Assembly: GCF_932526225.1 (NCBI RefSeq)
Contig: NC_064048.1
Location: 11,725,665 to 11,789,664, forward strand
Reading direction: 5' to 3'
Source of the DNA: Nematostella vectensis
Lineage: Eukaryota; Cnidaria; Anthozoa; Actiniaria; Edwardsiidae
Length of the DNA: 64,000 nt
Part shown: in pieces, positions 51,194 to 63,165 of the stretch
Layout: the number at the start of each line of letters is the position of its first letter
Position numbering within the stretch: position 1 is the first letter of the stretch
The notes under the pieces: model-generated
Databases searched by the model: none
What the model saw: the letters and a program-made list of their open reading frames with translations, nothing else
Told to the model about the DNA's origin: nothing
Position numbers and translations under genes: made by a program

Positions 51194-51201
51194 GTTCAAG
51201 A
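49498..51201 (+). repeat. Satellite monomer 30 (1704 bases), linked-variant haplotype
   Basis: Carries A to G at 50278, T to A at 50494 and A7 at 50719-50725, as in monomers 18 and 20, and CTATGA (A at 51162) shared with monomer 1. Poly-T is 26 bases (51163-51188); box B is at 51123-51133. Confidence 0.98.
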
Positions 51202-52865
51202 TAACGTTTTTTAGTATTTTTTTATAATACTCATCAAAAAAGTGGTGTGACATAGGTTCGTCTACCTGATCCAGGATACTAAAGATACAGGCTTGATATG
51301 CATTATATACAGCTAGCAAAATGAGCTTGCTAGCTTTACTGATTATTTGTATTCGATATTTTCCTAGTAAGAGAACAAAAATAAAAAGCAAAGAGTCGAG
51401 GAAGTAAACAAGTTATGTGATCTTTAATGTTTTATTAGGAGGGGTACATTTTGTACAAAGAAGCATACATAGAATATGCTTAAAAGTGCAGTGTGATGAA
51501 GAGCTTTGCAATAGCTCTCCGGCCAGGACACAATGAATTTCAGTCAAATTCTAATGTTGACCTAAGAGCCTTTGGTCCATGTGGAAGACTTAAATTCAAA
51601 GGAAATGCCCACAAACTGTCAATAAACATTCAGTAAAATATCGAATATTATTTTAACAAAGCATTGACAACTATTAAAGTTCAACTGTGTGTAGACAATT
51701 GAAAGCCTACAAGAAACACTGACTCCAGACATGCGCAGTGCCATGACGCTGCCCCTTTAATGAGTGGAGAGGGGAGGGATACAAGTTTATTAAAAGTCTA
51801 TTTGTGAGACCAACAAACTGGTTGAAAGAACAAGCGTGTTAATAGTAAAACAATTATTTGATTACAAAACTACTGTAGATTCCTTTGCACCAAGATAATA
51901 ACACACGTTATTTTGTTTGTTATTTAGGAGGAACGATACGAGCTCTACGAGACAAATGAGAAGTATTTATTACTCATCTAAATTATACACGTAAATAATA
52001 ATATTCAAAAGAACTACTGTAACTAAGTAAGTAACACTCACATGTTTTTAAAATTTTAAATAAGTATACAGTTTCATTCAGATACATCTTGTGGTCACTG
52101 TGCCATCTACAGGGCCATACCCAAAGCACCTGTGCACCCCATCCAACTAAGGGCATCGGCTGCACAGATGTTCCTGATAAATGGGGCAGGAAAATTTTCC
52201 GCGACACCGTGCTTTCATGGTCCCCCATGATTCCTTGTTGGGTGAAGCCCCTCTAGATGTTGACATGTCAACTTCGCAGTCACATGAAAGAAATGTCTAA
52301 TAGTGTTTTGCAGTCAAGTTGGTTTACGATAATTGGTTACAATAGTTGGTTACAATAATTTTGAAAAATTGTTATCATAGCTATGGTCAAATACTGTACA
52401 TAGAACTGCAAATAAAAAGACTAAAAAAAATAATAATAAAAATAAAGCAAAACTAAAAGTAAAGCAAAAAACGACAGAGACATTCTGTACACAATAAAAG
52501 ACAATGCGCCCGCGTGCGTTACGATGCCACGCCGACATAGCGAGCCCCCAAGGGACCCAAAACGCCCACATAGACCTGTATTTTTTTTCATCCTATATCT
52601 CAGCGAGCTGTGCGTGGCGTAACCGTATTACAGGCCTGGGATCCTGGTTATTGTCCTCCCCATTAATGCGCGGGTTGGAATACCTTGCAAGAGTGTTGTA
52701 CAGCATATTCGCCGGAAATATCGGTGCTTGGGGCCTTCGGGTTCTTTACAGCCTTCCGTAAAAGCCTTGTGCTGCCATACCGATTGGGTAATCCGTATGT
52801 ATGGTTTCCGTTTTGTTCTTTAGGCCGGGTTCGATCCCAGGCCAATGGCCTTTTTTTTTCTCTAT

Positions 52866-52902
<37 letters not shown>

Positions 52903-52910
52903 GTTCAAGA
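51202..52910 (+). repeat. Satellite monomer 31 (1709 bases)
   Basis: Private A to G at 51907. Poly-T is 30 bases (52868-52897); box B is at 52828-52838. Confidence 0.98.
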
Positions 52911-54576
52911 TAACGTTTTTTAGTATTTTTTTATAATACTCATCAAAAAAGTGGTGTGACATAGGTTCGTCTACCTGATCCAGGATACTAAAGATACAGG
53001 CTTGATATGCATTATATACAGCTAGCAAAATGAGCTTGCTAGCTTTACTGATTATTTGTATTCGATATTTTCCTAGTAAGAGAACAAAAATAAAAAGCAA
53101 AGAGTCGAGGAAGTAAACAAGTTATGTGATCTTTAATGTTTTATTAGGAGGGGTACATTTTGTACAAAGAAGCATACATAGAATATGCTTAAAAGTGCAG
53201 TGTGATGAAGAGCTTTGCAATAGCTCTCCGGCCAGGACACAATGAATTTCAGTCAAATTCTAATGTTGACCTAAGAGCCTTTGGTCCATGTGGAAGACTT
53301 AAATTCAAAGGAAATGCCCACAAACTGTCAATAAACATTCAGTAAAATATCGAATATTATTTTAACAAAGCATTGACAACTATTAAAGTTCAACTGTGTG
53401 TAGACAATTGAAAGCCTACAAGAAACACTGACTCCAGACATGCGCAGTGCCATGACGCTGCCCCTTTAATGAGTGGAGAGGGGAGGGATACAAGTTTATT
53501 AAAAGTCTATTTGTGAGACCAACAAACTGGTTGAAAGAACAAGCGTGTTAATAGTAAAACAATTATTTGATTACAAAACTACTGTAGATTCCTTTGCACC
53601 AAGATAATAACACACATTATTTTGTTTGTTATTTAGGAGGAACGATACGAGCTCTACGAGACAAATGAGAAGTATTTATTACTCATCTAAATTATACACG
53701 TAAATAATAATATTCAAAAGAACTACTGTAACTAAGTAAGTAACACTCACATGTTTTTAAAATTTTAAATAAGTATACAGTTTCATTCAGATACATCTTG
53801 TGGTCACTGTGCCATCTACAGGGCCATACCCAAAGCACCTGTGCACCCCATCCAACTAAGGGCATCGGCTGCACAGATGTTCCTGATAAATGGGGCAGGA
53901 AAATTTTCCGCGACACCGTGCTTTCATGGTCCCCCATGATTCCTTGTTGGGTGAAGCCCCTCTAGATGTTGACATGTCAACTTCGCAGTCACATGAAAGA
54001 AATGTCTAATAGTGTTTTGCAGTCAAGTTGGTTTACGATAATTGGTTACAATAGTTGGTTACAATAATTTTGAAAAATTGTTATCATAGCTATGGTCAAA
54101 TACTGTACATAGAACTGCAAATAAAAAGACTAAAAAAAATAATAATAAAAATAAAGCAAAACTAAAAGTAAAGCAAAAAACGACAGAGACATTCTGTACA
54201 CAATAAAAGACAATGCGCCCGCGTGCGTTACGATGCCACGCCGACATAGCGAGCCCCCAAGGGACCCAAAACGCCCACATAGACCTGTATTTTTTTTCAT
54301 CCTATATCTCAGCGAGCTGTGCGTGGCGTAACCGTATTACAGGCCTGGGATCCTGGTTATTGTCCTCCCCATTAATGCGCGGGTTGGAATACCTTGCAAG
54401 AGTGTTGTACAGCATATTCGCCGGAAATATCGGTGCTTGGGGCCTTCGGGTTCTTTACAGCCTTCCGTAAAAGCCTTGTGCTGCCATACCGATTGGGTAA
54501 TCCGTATGTATGGTTTCCGTTTTGTTCTTTAGGCCGGGTTCGATCCCAGGCCAATGGCCTTTTTTTTTCTCTATGG

Positions 54577-54607
<31 letters not shown>

Positions 54608-54615
54608 GTTCAAGA
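52911..54615 (+). repeat. Satellite monomer 32 (1705 bases), consensus-like
   Basis: No substitution noticed. Poly-T is 26 bases (54577-54602); box B is at 54537-54547. Confidence 0.98.
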
Positions 54616-56279
54616 TAACGTTTTTTAGTATTTTTTTATAATACTCATCAAAAAAGTGGTGTGACATAGGTTCGTCTACCTGATCCAGGATACTAAAGAT
54701 ACAGGCTTGATATGCATTATATACAGCTAGCAAAATGAGCTTGCTAGCTTTACTGATTATTTGTATTCGATATTTTCCTAGTAAGAGAACAAAAATAAAA
54801 AGCAAAGAGTCGAGGAAGTAAACAAGTTATGTGATCTTTAATGTTTTATTAGGAGGGGTACATTTTGTACAAAGAAGCATACATAGAATATGCTTAAAAG
54901 TGCAGTGTGATGAAGAGCTTTGCAATAGCTCTCCGGCCAGGACACAATGAATTTCAGTCAAATTCTAATGTTGACCTAAGAGCCTTTGGTCCATGTGGAA
55001 GACTTAAATTCAAAGGAAATGCCCACAAACTGTCAATAAACATTCAGTAAAATATCGAATATTATTTTAACAAAGCATTGACAACTATTAAAGTTCAACT
55101 GTGTGTAGACAATTGAAAGCCTACAAGAAACACTGACTCCAGACATGCGCAGTGCCATGACGCTGCCCCTTTAATGAGTGGAGAGGGGAGGGATACAAGT
55201 TTATTAAAAGTCTATTTGTGAGACCAACAAACTGGTTGAAAGAACAAGCGTGTTAATAGTAAAACAATTATTTGATTACAAAACTACTGTAGATTCCTTT
55301 GCACCAAGATAATAACACACATTATTTTGTTTGTTATTTAGGAGGAACGATACGAGCTCTACGAGACAAATGAGAAGTATTTATTACTCATCTAAATTAT
55401 ACACGTAAATAATAATATTCAAAAGAACTACTGTAACTAAGTAAGTAACACTCACATGTTTTTAAAATTTTAAATAAGTATACAGTTTCATTCAGATACA
55501 TCTTGTGGTCACTGTGCCATCTACAGGGCCATACCCAAAGCACCTGTGCACCCCATCCAACTAAGGGCATCGGCTGCACAGATGTTCCTGATAAATGGGG
55601 CAGGAAAATTTTCCGCGACACCGTGCTTTCATGGTCCCCCATGATTCCTTGTTGGGTGAAGCCCCTCTAGATGTTGACATGTCAACTTCGCAGTCACATG
55701 AAAGAAATGTCTAATAGTGTTTTGCAGTCAAGTTGGTTTACGATAATTGGTTACAATAGTTGGTTACAATAATTTTGAAAAATTGTTATCATAGCTATGG
55801 TCAAATACTGTACATAGAACTGCAAATAAAAAGACTAAAAAAATAATAATAAAAATAAAGCAAAACTAAAAGTAAAGCAAAAAACGACAGAGACATTCTG
55901 TACACAATAAAAGACAATGCGCCCGCGTGCGTTACGATGCCACGCCGACATAGCGAGCCCCCAAGGGACCCAAAACGCCCACATAGACCTGTATTTTTTT
56001 TCATCCTATATCTCAGCGAGCTGTGCGTGGCGTAACCGTATTACAGGCCTGGGATCCTGGTTATTGTCCTCCCCATTAATGCGCGGGTTGGAATACCTTG
56101 CAAGAGTGTTGTACAGCATATTCGCCGGAAATATCGGTGCTTGGGGCCTTCGGGTTCTTTACAGCCTTCCGTAAAAGCCTTGTGCTGCCATACCGATTGG
56201 GTAATCCGTATGTATGGTTTCCGTTTTGTTCTTTAGGCCGGGTTCGATCCCAGGCCAATGGCCTTTTTTTTTCTCTATG

Positions 56280-56312
<33 letters not shown>

Positions 56313-56320
56313 GTTCAAGA
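54616..56320 (+). repeat. Satellite monomer 33 (1705 bases)
   Basis: Carries A7 (55837-55843) and CTATGT, the same pair as monomer 36. Poly-T is 28 bases (56280-56307); box B is at 56241-56251. Confidence 0.98.
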
Positions 56321-57986
56321 TAACGTTTTTTAGTATTTTTTTATAATACTCATCAAAAAAGTGGTGTGACATAGGTTCGTCTACCTGATCCAGGATACTA
56401 AAGATACAGGCTTGATATGCATTATATACAGCTAGCAAAATGAGCTTGCTAGCTTTACTGATTATTTGTATTCGATATTTTCCTAGTAAGAGAACAAAAA
56501 TAAAAAGCAAAGAGTCGAGGAAGTAAACAAGTTATGTGATCTTTAATGTTTTATTAGGAGGGGTACATTTTGTACAAAGAAGCATACATAGAATATGCTT
56601 AAAAGTGCAGTGTGATGAAGAGCTTTGCAATAGCTCTCCGGCCAGGACACAATGAATTTCAGTCAAATTCTAATGTTGACCTAAGAGCCTTTGGTCCATG
56701 TGGAAGACTTAAATTCAAAGGAAATGCCCACAAACTGTCAATAAACATTCAGTAAAATATCGAATATTATTTTAACAAAGCATTGACAACTATTAAAGTT
56801 CAACTGTGTGTAGACAATTGAAAGCCTACAAGAAACACTGACTCCAGACATGCGCAGTGCCATGACGCTGCCCCTTTAATGAGTGGAGAGGGGAGGGATA
56901 CAAGTTTATTAAAAGTCTATTTGTGAGACCAACAAACTGGTTGAAAGAACAAGCGTGTTAATAGTAAAACAATTATTTGATTACAAAACTACTGTAGATT
57001 CCTTTGCACCAAGATAATAACACACATTATTTTGTTTGTTATTTAGGAGGAACGATACGAGCTCTACGAGACAAATGAGAAGTATTTATTACTCATCTAA
57101 ATTATACACGTAAATAATAATATTCAAAAGAACTACTGTAACTAAGTAAGTAACACTCACATGTTTTTAAAATTTTAAATAAGTATACAGTTTCATTCAG
57201 ATACATCTTGTGGTCACTGTGCCATCTACAGGGCCATACCCAAAGCACCTGTGCACCCCATCCAACTAAGGGCATCGGCTGCACAGATGTTCCTGATAAA
57301 TGGGGCAGGAAAATTTTCCGCGACACCGTGCTTTCATGGTCCCCCATGATTCCTTGTTGGGTGAAGCCCCTCTAGATGTTGACATGTCAACTTCACAATC
57401 ACATGAAAGAAATGTCTAATAGTGTTTTGCAGTCAAGTTGGTTTACGATAATTGGTTACAATAGTTGGTTACAATAATTTTGAAAAATTGTTATCATAGC
57501 TATGGTCAAATACTGTACATAGAACTGCAAATAAAAAGACTAAAAAAAATAATAATAAAAATAAAGCAAAACTAAAAGTAAAGCAAAAAACGACAGAGAC
57601 ATTCTGTACACAATAAAAGACAATGCGCCCGCGTGCGTTACGATGCCACGCCGACATAGCGAGCCCCCAAGGGACCCAAAACGCCCACATAGACCTGTAT
57701 TTTTTTTCATCCTATATCTCAGCGAGCTGTGCGTGGCGTAACCGTATTACAGGCCTGGGATCCTGGTTATTGTCCTCCCCATTAATGCGCGGGTTGGAAT
57801 ACCTTGCAAGAGTGTTGTACAGCATATTCGCCGGAAATATCGGTGCTTGGGGCCTTCGGGTTCTTTACAGCCTTCCGTAAAAGCCTTGTGCTGCCATACC
57901 GATTGGGTAATCCGTATGTATGGTTTCCGTTTTGTTCTTTAGGCCGGGTTCGATCCCAGGCCAATGGCCTTTTTTTTTCTCTATGG

Positions 57987-58017
<31 letters not shown>

Positions 58018-58025
58018 GTTCAAGA
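56321..58025 (+). repeat. Satellite monomer 34 (1705 bases)
   Basis: Two nearby G to A changes at 57395 and 57398 are shared only with monomer 37; the first removes a CpG. Poly-T is 26 bases (57987-58012); box B is at 57947-57957. Confidence 0.98.
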
Positions 58026-59689
58026 TAACGTTTTTTAGTATTTTTTTATAATACTCATCAAAAAAGTGGTGTGACATAGGTTCGTCTACCTGATCCAGGA
58101 TACTAAAGATACAGGCTTGATATGCATTATATACAGCTAGCAAAATGAGCTTGCTAGCTTTACTGATTATTTGTATTCGATATTTTCCTAGTAAGAGAAC
58201 AAAAATAAAAAGCAAAGAGTCGAGGAAGTAAACAAGTTATGTGATCTTTAATGTTTTATTAGGAGGGGTACATTTTGTACAAAGAAGCATACATAGAATA
58301 TGCTTAAAAGTGCAGTGTGATGAAGAGCTTTGCAATAGCTCTCCGGCCAGGACACAATGAATTTCAGTCAAATTCTAATGTTGACCTAAGAGCCTTTGGT
58401 CCATGTGGAAGACTTAAATTCAAAGGAAATGCCCACAAACTGTCAATAAACATTCAGTAAAATATCGAATATTATTTTAACAAAGCATTGACAACTATTA
58501 AAGTTCAACTGTGTGTAGACAATTGAAAGCCTACAAGAAACACTGACTCCAGACATGCGCAGTGCCATGACGCTGCCCCTTTAATGAGTGGAGAGGGGAG
58601 GGATACAAGTTTATTAAAAGTCTATTTGTGAGACCAACAAACTGGTTGAAAGAACAAGCGTGTTAATAGTAAAACAATTATTTGATTACAAAACTACTGT
58701 AGATTCCTTTGCACCAAGATAATAACACACATTATTTTGTTTGTTATTTAGGAGGAACGATACGAGCTCTACGAGACAAATGAGAAGTATTTATTACTCA
58801 TCTAAATTATACACGTAAATAATAATATTCAAAAGAACTACTGTAACTAAGTAAGTAACACTCACATGTTTTTAAAATTTTAAATAAGTATACAGTTTCA
58901 TTCAGATACATCTTGTGGTCACTGTGCCATCTACAGGGCCATACCCAAAGCACCTGTGCACCCCATCCAACTAAGGGCATCGGCTGCACAGATGTTCCTG
59001 ATAAATGGGGCAGGAAAATTTTCCGCGACACCGTGCTTTCATGGTCCCCCATGATTCCTTGTTGGGTGAAGCCCCTCTAGATGTTGACATGTCAACTTCG
59101 CAGTCACATGAAAGAAATGTCTAATAGTGTTTTGCAGTCAAGTTGGTTTACGATAATTGGTTACAATAGTTGGTTACAATAATTTTGAAAAATTGTTATC
59201 ATAGCTATGGTCAAATACTGTACATAGAACTGCAAATAAAAAGACTAAAAAAAATAATAATAAAAATAAAGCAAAACTAAAAGTAAAGCAAAAAACGACA
59301 GAGACATTCTGTACACAATAAAAGACAATGCGCCCGCGTGCGTTACGATGCCACGCCGACATAGCGAGCCCCCAAGGGACCCAAAACGCCCACATAGACC
59401 TGTATTTTTTTTCATCCTATATCTCAGCGAGCTGTGCGTGGCGTAACCGTATTACAGGCCTGGGATCCTGGTTATTGTCCTCCCCATTAATGCGCGGGTT
59501 GGAATACCTTGCAAGAGTGTTGTACAGCATATTCGCCGGAAATATCGGTGCTTGGGGCCTTCGGGTTCTTTACAGCCTTCCGTAAAAGCCTTGTGCTGCC
59601 ATACCGATTGGGTAATCCGTATGTATGGTTTCCGTTTTGTTCTTTAGGCCGGGTTCGATCCCAGGCCAATGGCCTTTTTTTTTCTCTAT

Positions 59690-59725
<36 letters not shown>

Positions 59726-59733
59726 GTTCAAGA
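58026..59733 (+). repeat. Satellite monomer 35 (1708 bases)
   Basis: Only CTATGT before the poly-T differs from the consensus. Poly-T is 30 bases (59691-59720); box B is at 59652-59662. Confidence 0.98.
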
Positions 59734-61396
59734 TAACGTTTTTTAGTATTTTTTTATAATACTCATCAAAAAAGTGGTGTGACATAGGTTCGTCTACCTG
59801 ATCCAGGATACTAAAGATACAGGCTTGATATGCATTATATACAGCTAGCAAAATGAGCTTGCTAGCTTTACTGATTATTTGTATTCGATATTTTCCTAGT
59901 AAGAGAACAAAAATAAAAAGCAAAGAGTCGAGGAAGTAAACAAGTTATGTGATCTTTAATGTTTTATTAGGAGGGGTACATTTTGTACAAAGAAGCATAC
60001 ATAGAATATGCTTAAAAGTGCAGTGTGATGAAGAGCTTTGCAATAGCTCTCCGGCCAGGACACAATGAATTTCAGTCAAATTCTAATGTTGACCTAAGAG
60101 CCTTTGGTCCATGTGGAAGACTTAAATTCAAAGGAAATGCCCACAAACTGTCAATAAACATTCAGTAAAATATCGAATATTATTTTAACAAAGCATTGAC
60201 AACTATTAAAGTTCAACTGTGTGTAGACAATTGAAAGCCTACAAGAAACACTGACTCCAGACATGCGCAGTGCCATGACGCTGCCCCTTTAATGAGTGGA
60301 GAGGGGAGGGATACAAGTTTATTAAAAGTCTATTTGTGAGACCAACAAACTGGTTGAAAGAACAAGCGTGTTAATAGTAAAACAATTATTTGATTACAAA
60401 ACTACTGTAGATTCCTTTGCACCAAGATAATAACACACATTATTTTGTTTGTTATTTAGGAGGAACGATACGAGCTCTACGAGACAAATGAGAAGTATTT
60501 ATTACTCATCTAAATTATACACGTAAATAATAATATTCAAAAGAACTACTGTAACTAAGTAAGTAACACTCACATGTTTTTAAAATTTTAAATAAGTATA
60601 CAGTTTCATTCAGATACATCTTGTGGTCACTGTGCCATCTACAGGGCCATACCCAAAGCACCTGTGCACCCCATCCAACTAAGGGCATCGGCTGCACAGA
60701 TGTTCCTGATAAATGGGGCAGGAAAATTTTCCGCGACACCGTGCTTTCATGGTCCCCCATGATTCCTTGTTGGGTGAAGCCCCTCTAGATGTTGACATGT
60801 CAACTTCGCAGTCACATGAAAGAAATGTCTAATAGTGTTTTGCAGTCAAGTTGGTTTACGATAATTGGTTACAATAGTTGGTTACAATAATTTTGAAAAA
60901 TTGTTATCATAGCTATGGTCAAATACTGTACATAGAACTGCAAATAAAAAGACTAAAAAAATAATAATAAAAATAAAGCAAAACTAAAAGTAAAGCAAAA
61001 AACGACAGAGACATTCTGTACACAATAAAAGACAATGCGCCCGCGTGCGTTACGATGCCACGCCGACATAGCGAGCCCCCAAGGGACCCAAAACGCCCAC
61101 ATAGACCTGTATTTTTTTTCATCCTATATCTCAGCGAGCTGTGCGTGGCGTAACCGTATTACAGGCCTGGGATCCTGGTTATTGTCCTCCCCATTAATGC
61201 GCGGGTTGGAATACCTTGCAAGAGTGTTGTACAGCATATTCGCCGGAAATATCGGTGCTTGGGGCCTTCGGGTTCTTTACAGCCTTCCGTAAAAGCCTTG
61301 TGCTGCCATACCGATTGGGTAATCCGTATGTATGGTTTCCGTTTTGTTCTTTAGGCCGGGTTCGATCCCAGGCCAATGGCCTTTTTTTTTCTCTAT

Positions 61397-61440
<44 letters not shown>

Positions 61441-61448
61441 GTTCAAGA
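59734..61448 (+). repeat. Satellite monomer 36 (1715 bases)
   Basis: Carries A7 (60955-60961) and CTATGT, as monomer 33. Poly-T is 38 bases (61398-61435); box B is at 61359-61369. Confidence 0.98.
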
Positions 61449-63112
61449 TAACGTTTTTTAGTATTTTTTTATAATACTCATCAAAAAAGTGGTGTGACAT
61501 AGGTTCGTCTACCTGATCCAGGATACTAAAGATACAGGCTTGATATGCATTATATACAGCTAGCAAAATGAGCTTGCTAGCTTTACTGATTATTTGTATT
61601 CGATATTTTCCTAGTAAGAGAACAAAAATAAAAAGCAAAGAGTCGAGGAAGTAAACAAGTTATGTGATCTTTAATGTTTTATTAGGAGGGGTACATTTTG
61701 TACAAAGAAGCATACATAGAATATGCTTAAAAGTGCAGTGTGATGAAGAGCTTTGCAATAGCTCTCCGGCCAGGACACAATGAATTTCAGTCAAATTCTA
61801 ATGTTGACCTAAGAGCCTTTGGTCCATGTGGAAGACTTAAATTCAAAGGAAATGCCCACAAACTGTCAATAAACATTCAGTAAAATATCGAATATTATTT
61901 TAACAAAGCATTGACAACTATTAAAGTTCAACTGTGTGTAGACAATTGAAAGCCTACAAGAAACACTGACTCCAGACATGCGCAGTGCCATGACGCTGCC
62001 CCTTTAATGAGTGGAGAGGGGAGGGATACAAGTTTATTAAAAGTCTATTTGTGAGACCAACAAACTGGTTGAAAGAACAAGCGTGTTAATAGTAAAACAA
62101 TTATTTGATTACAAAACTACTGTAGATTCCTTTGCACCAAGATAATAACACACATTATTTTGTTTGTTATTTAGGAGGAACGATACGAGCTCTACGAGAC
62201 AAATGAGAAGTATTTATTACTCATCTAAATTATACACGTAAATAATAATATTCAAAAGAACTACTGTAACTAAGTAAGTAACACTCACATGTTTTTAAAA
62301 TTTTAAATAAGTATACAGTTTCATTCAGATACATCTTGTGGTCACTGTGCCATCTACAGGGCCATACCCAAAGCACCTGTGCACCCCATCCAACTAAGGG
62401 CATCGGCTGCACAGATGTTCCTGATAAATGGGGCAGGAAAATTTTCCGCGACACCGTGCTTTCATGGTCCCCCATGATTCCTTGTTGGGTGAAGCCCCTC
62501 TAGATGTTGACATGTCAACTTCACAATCACATGAAAGAAATGTCTAATAGTGTTTTGCAGTCAAGTTGGTTTACGATAATTGGTTACAATAGTTGGTTAC
62601 AATAATTTTGAAAAATTGTTATCATAGCTATGGTCAAATACTGTACATAGAACTGCAAATAAAAAGACTAAAAAAAATAATAATAAAAATAAAGCAAAAC
62701 TAAAAGTAAAGCAAAAAACGACAGAGACATTCTGTACACAATAAAAGACAATGCGCCCGCGTGCGTTACGATGCCACGCCGACATAGCGAGCCCCCAAGG
62801 GACCCAAAACGCCCACATAGACCTGTATTTTTTTTCATCCTATATCTCAGCGAGCTGTGCGTGGCGTAACCGTATTACAGGCCTGGGATCCTGGTTATTG
62901 TCCTCCCCATTAATGCGCGGGTTGGAATACCTTGCAAGAGTGTTGTACAGCATATTCGCCGGAAATATCGGTGCTTGGGGCCTTCGGGTTCTTTACAGCC
63001 TTCCGTAAAAGCCTTGTGCTGCCATACCGATTGGGTAATCCGTATGTATGGTTTCCGTTTTGTTCTTTAGGCCGGGTTCGATCCCAGGCCAATGGCCTTT
63101 TTTTTTCTCTAT

Positions 63113-63157
<45 letters not shown>

Positions 63158-63165
63158 GTTCAAGA
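61449..63165 (+). repeat. Satellite monomer 37 (1717 bases)
   Basis: Carries the paired G to A changes (62523, 62526) shared with monomer 34, and CTATGT. Poly-T is 39 bases (63114-63152); box B is at 63075-63085. Confidence 0.98.
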
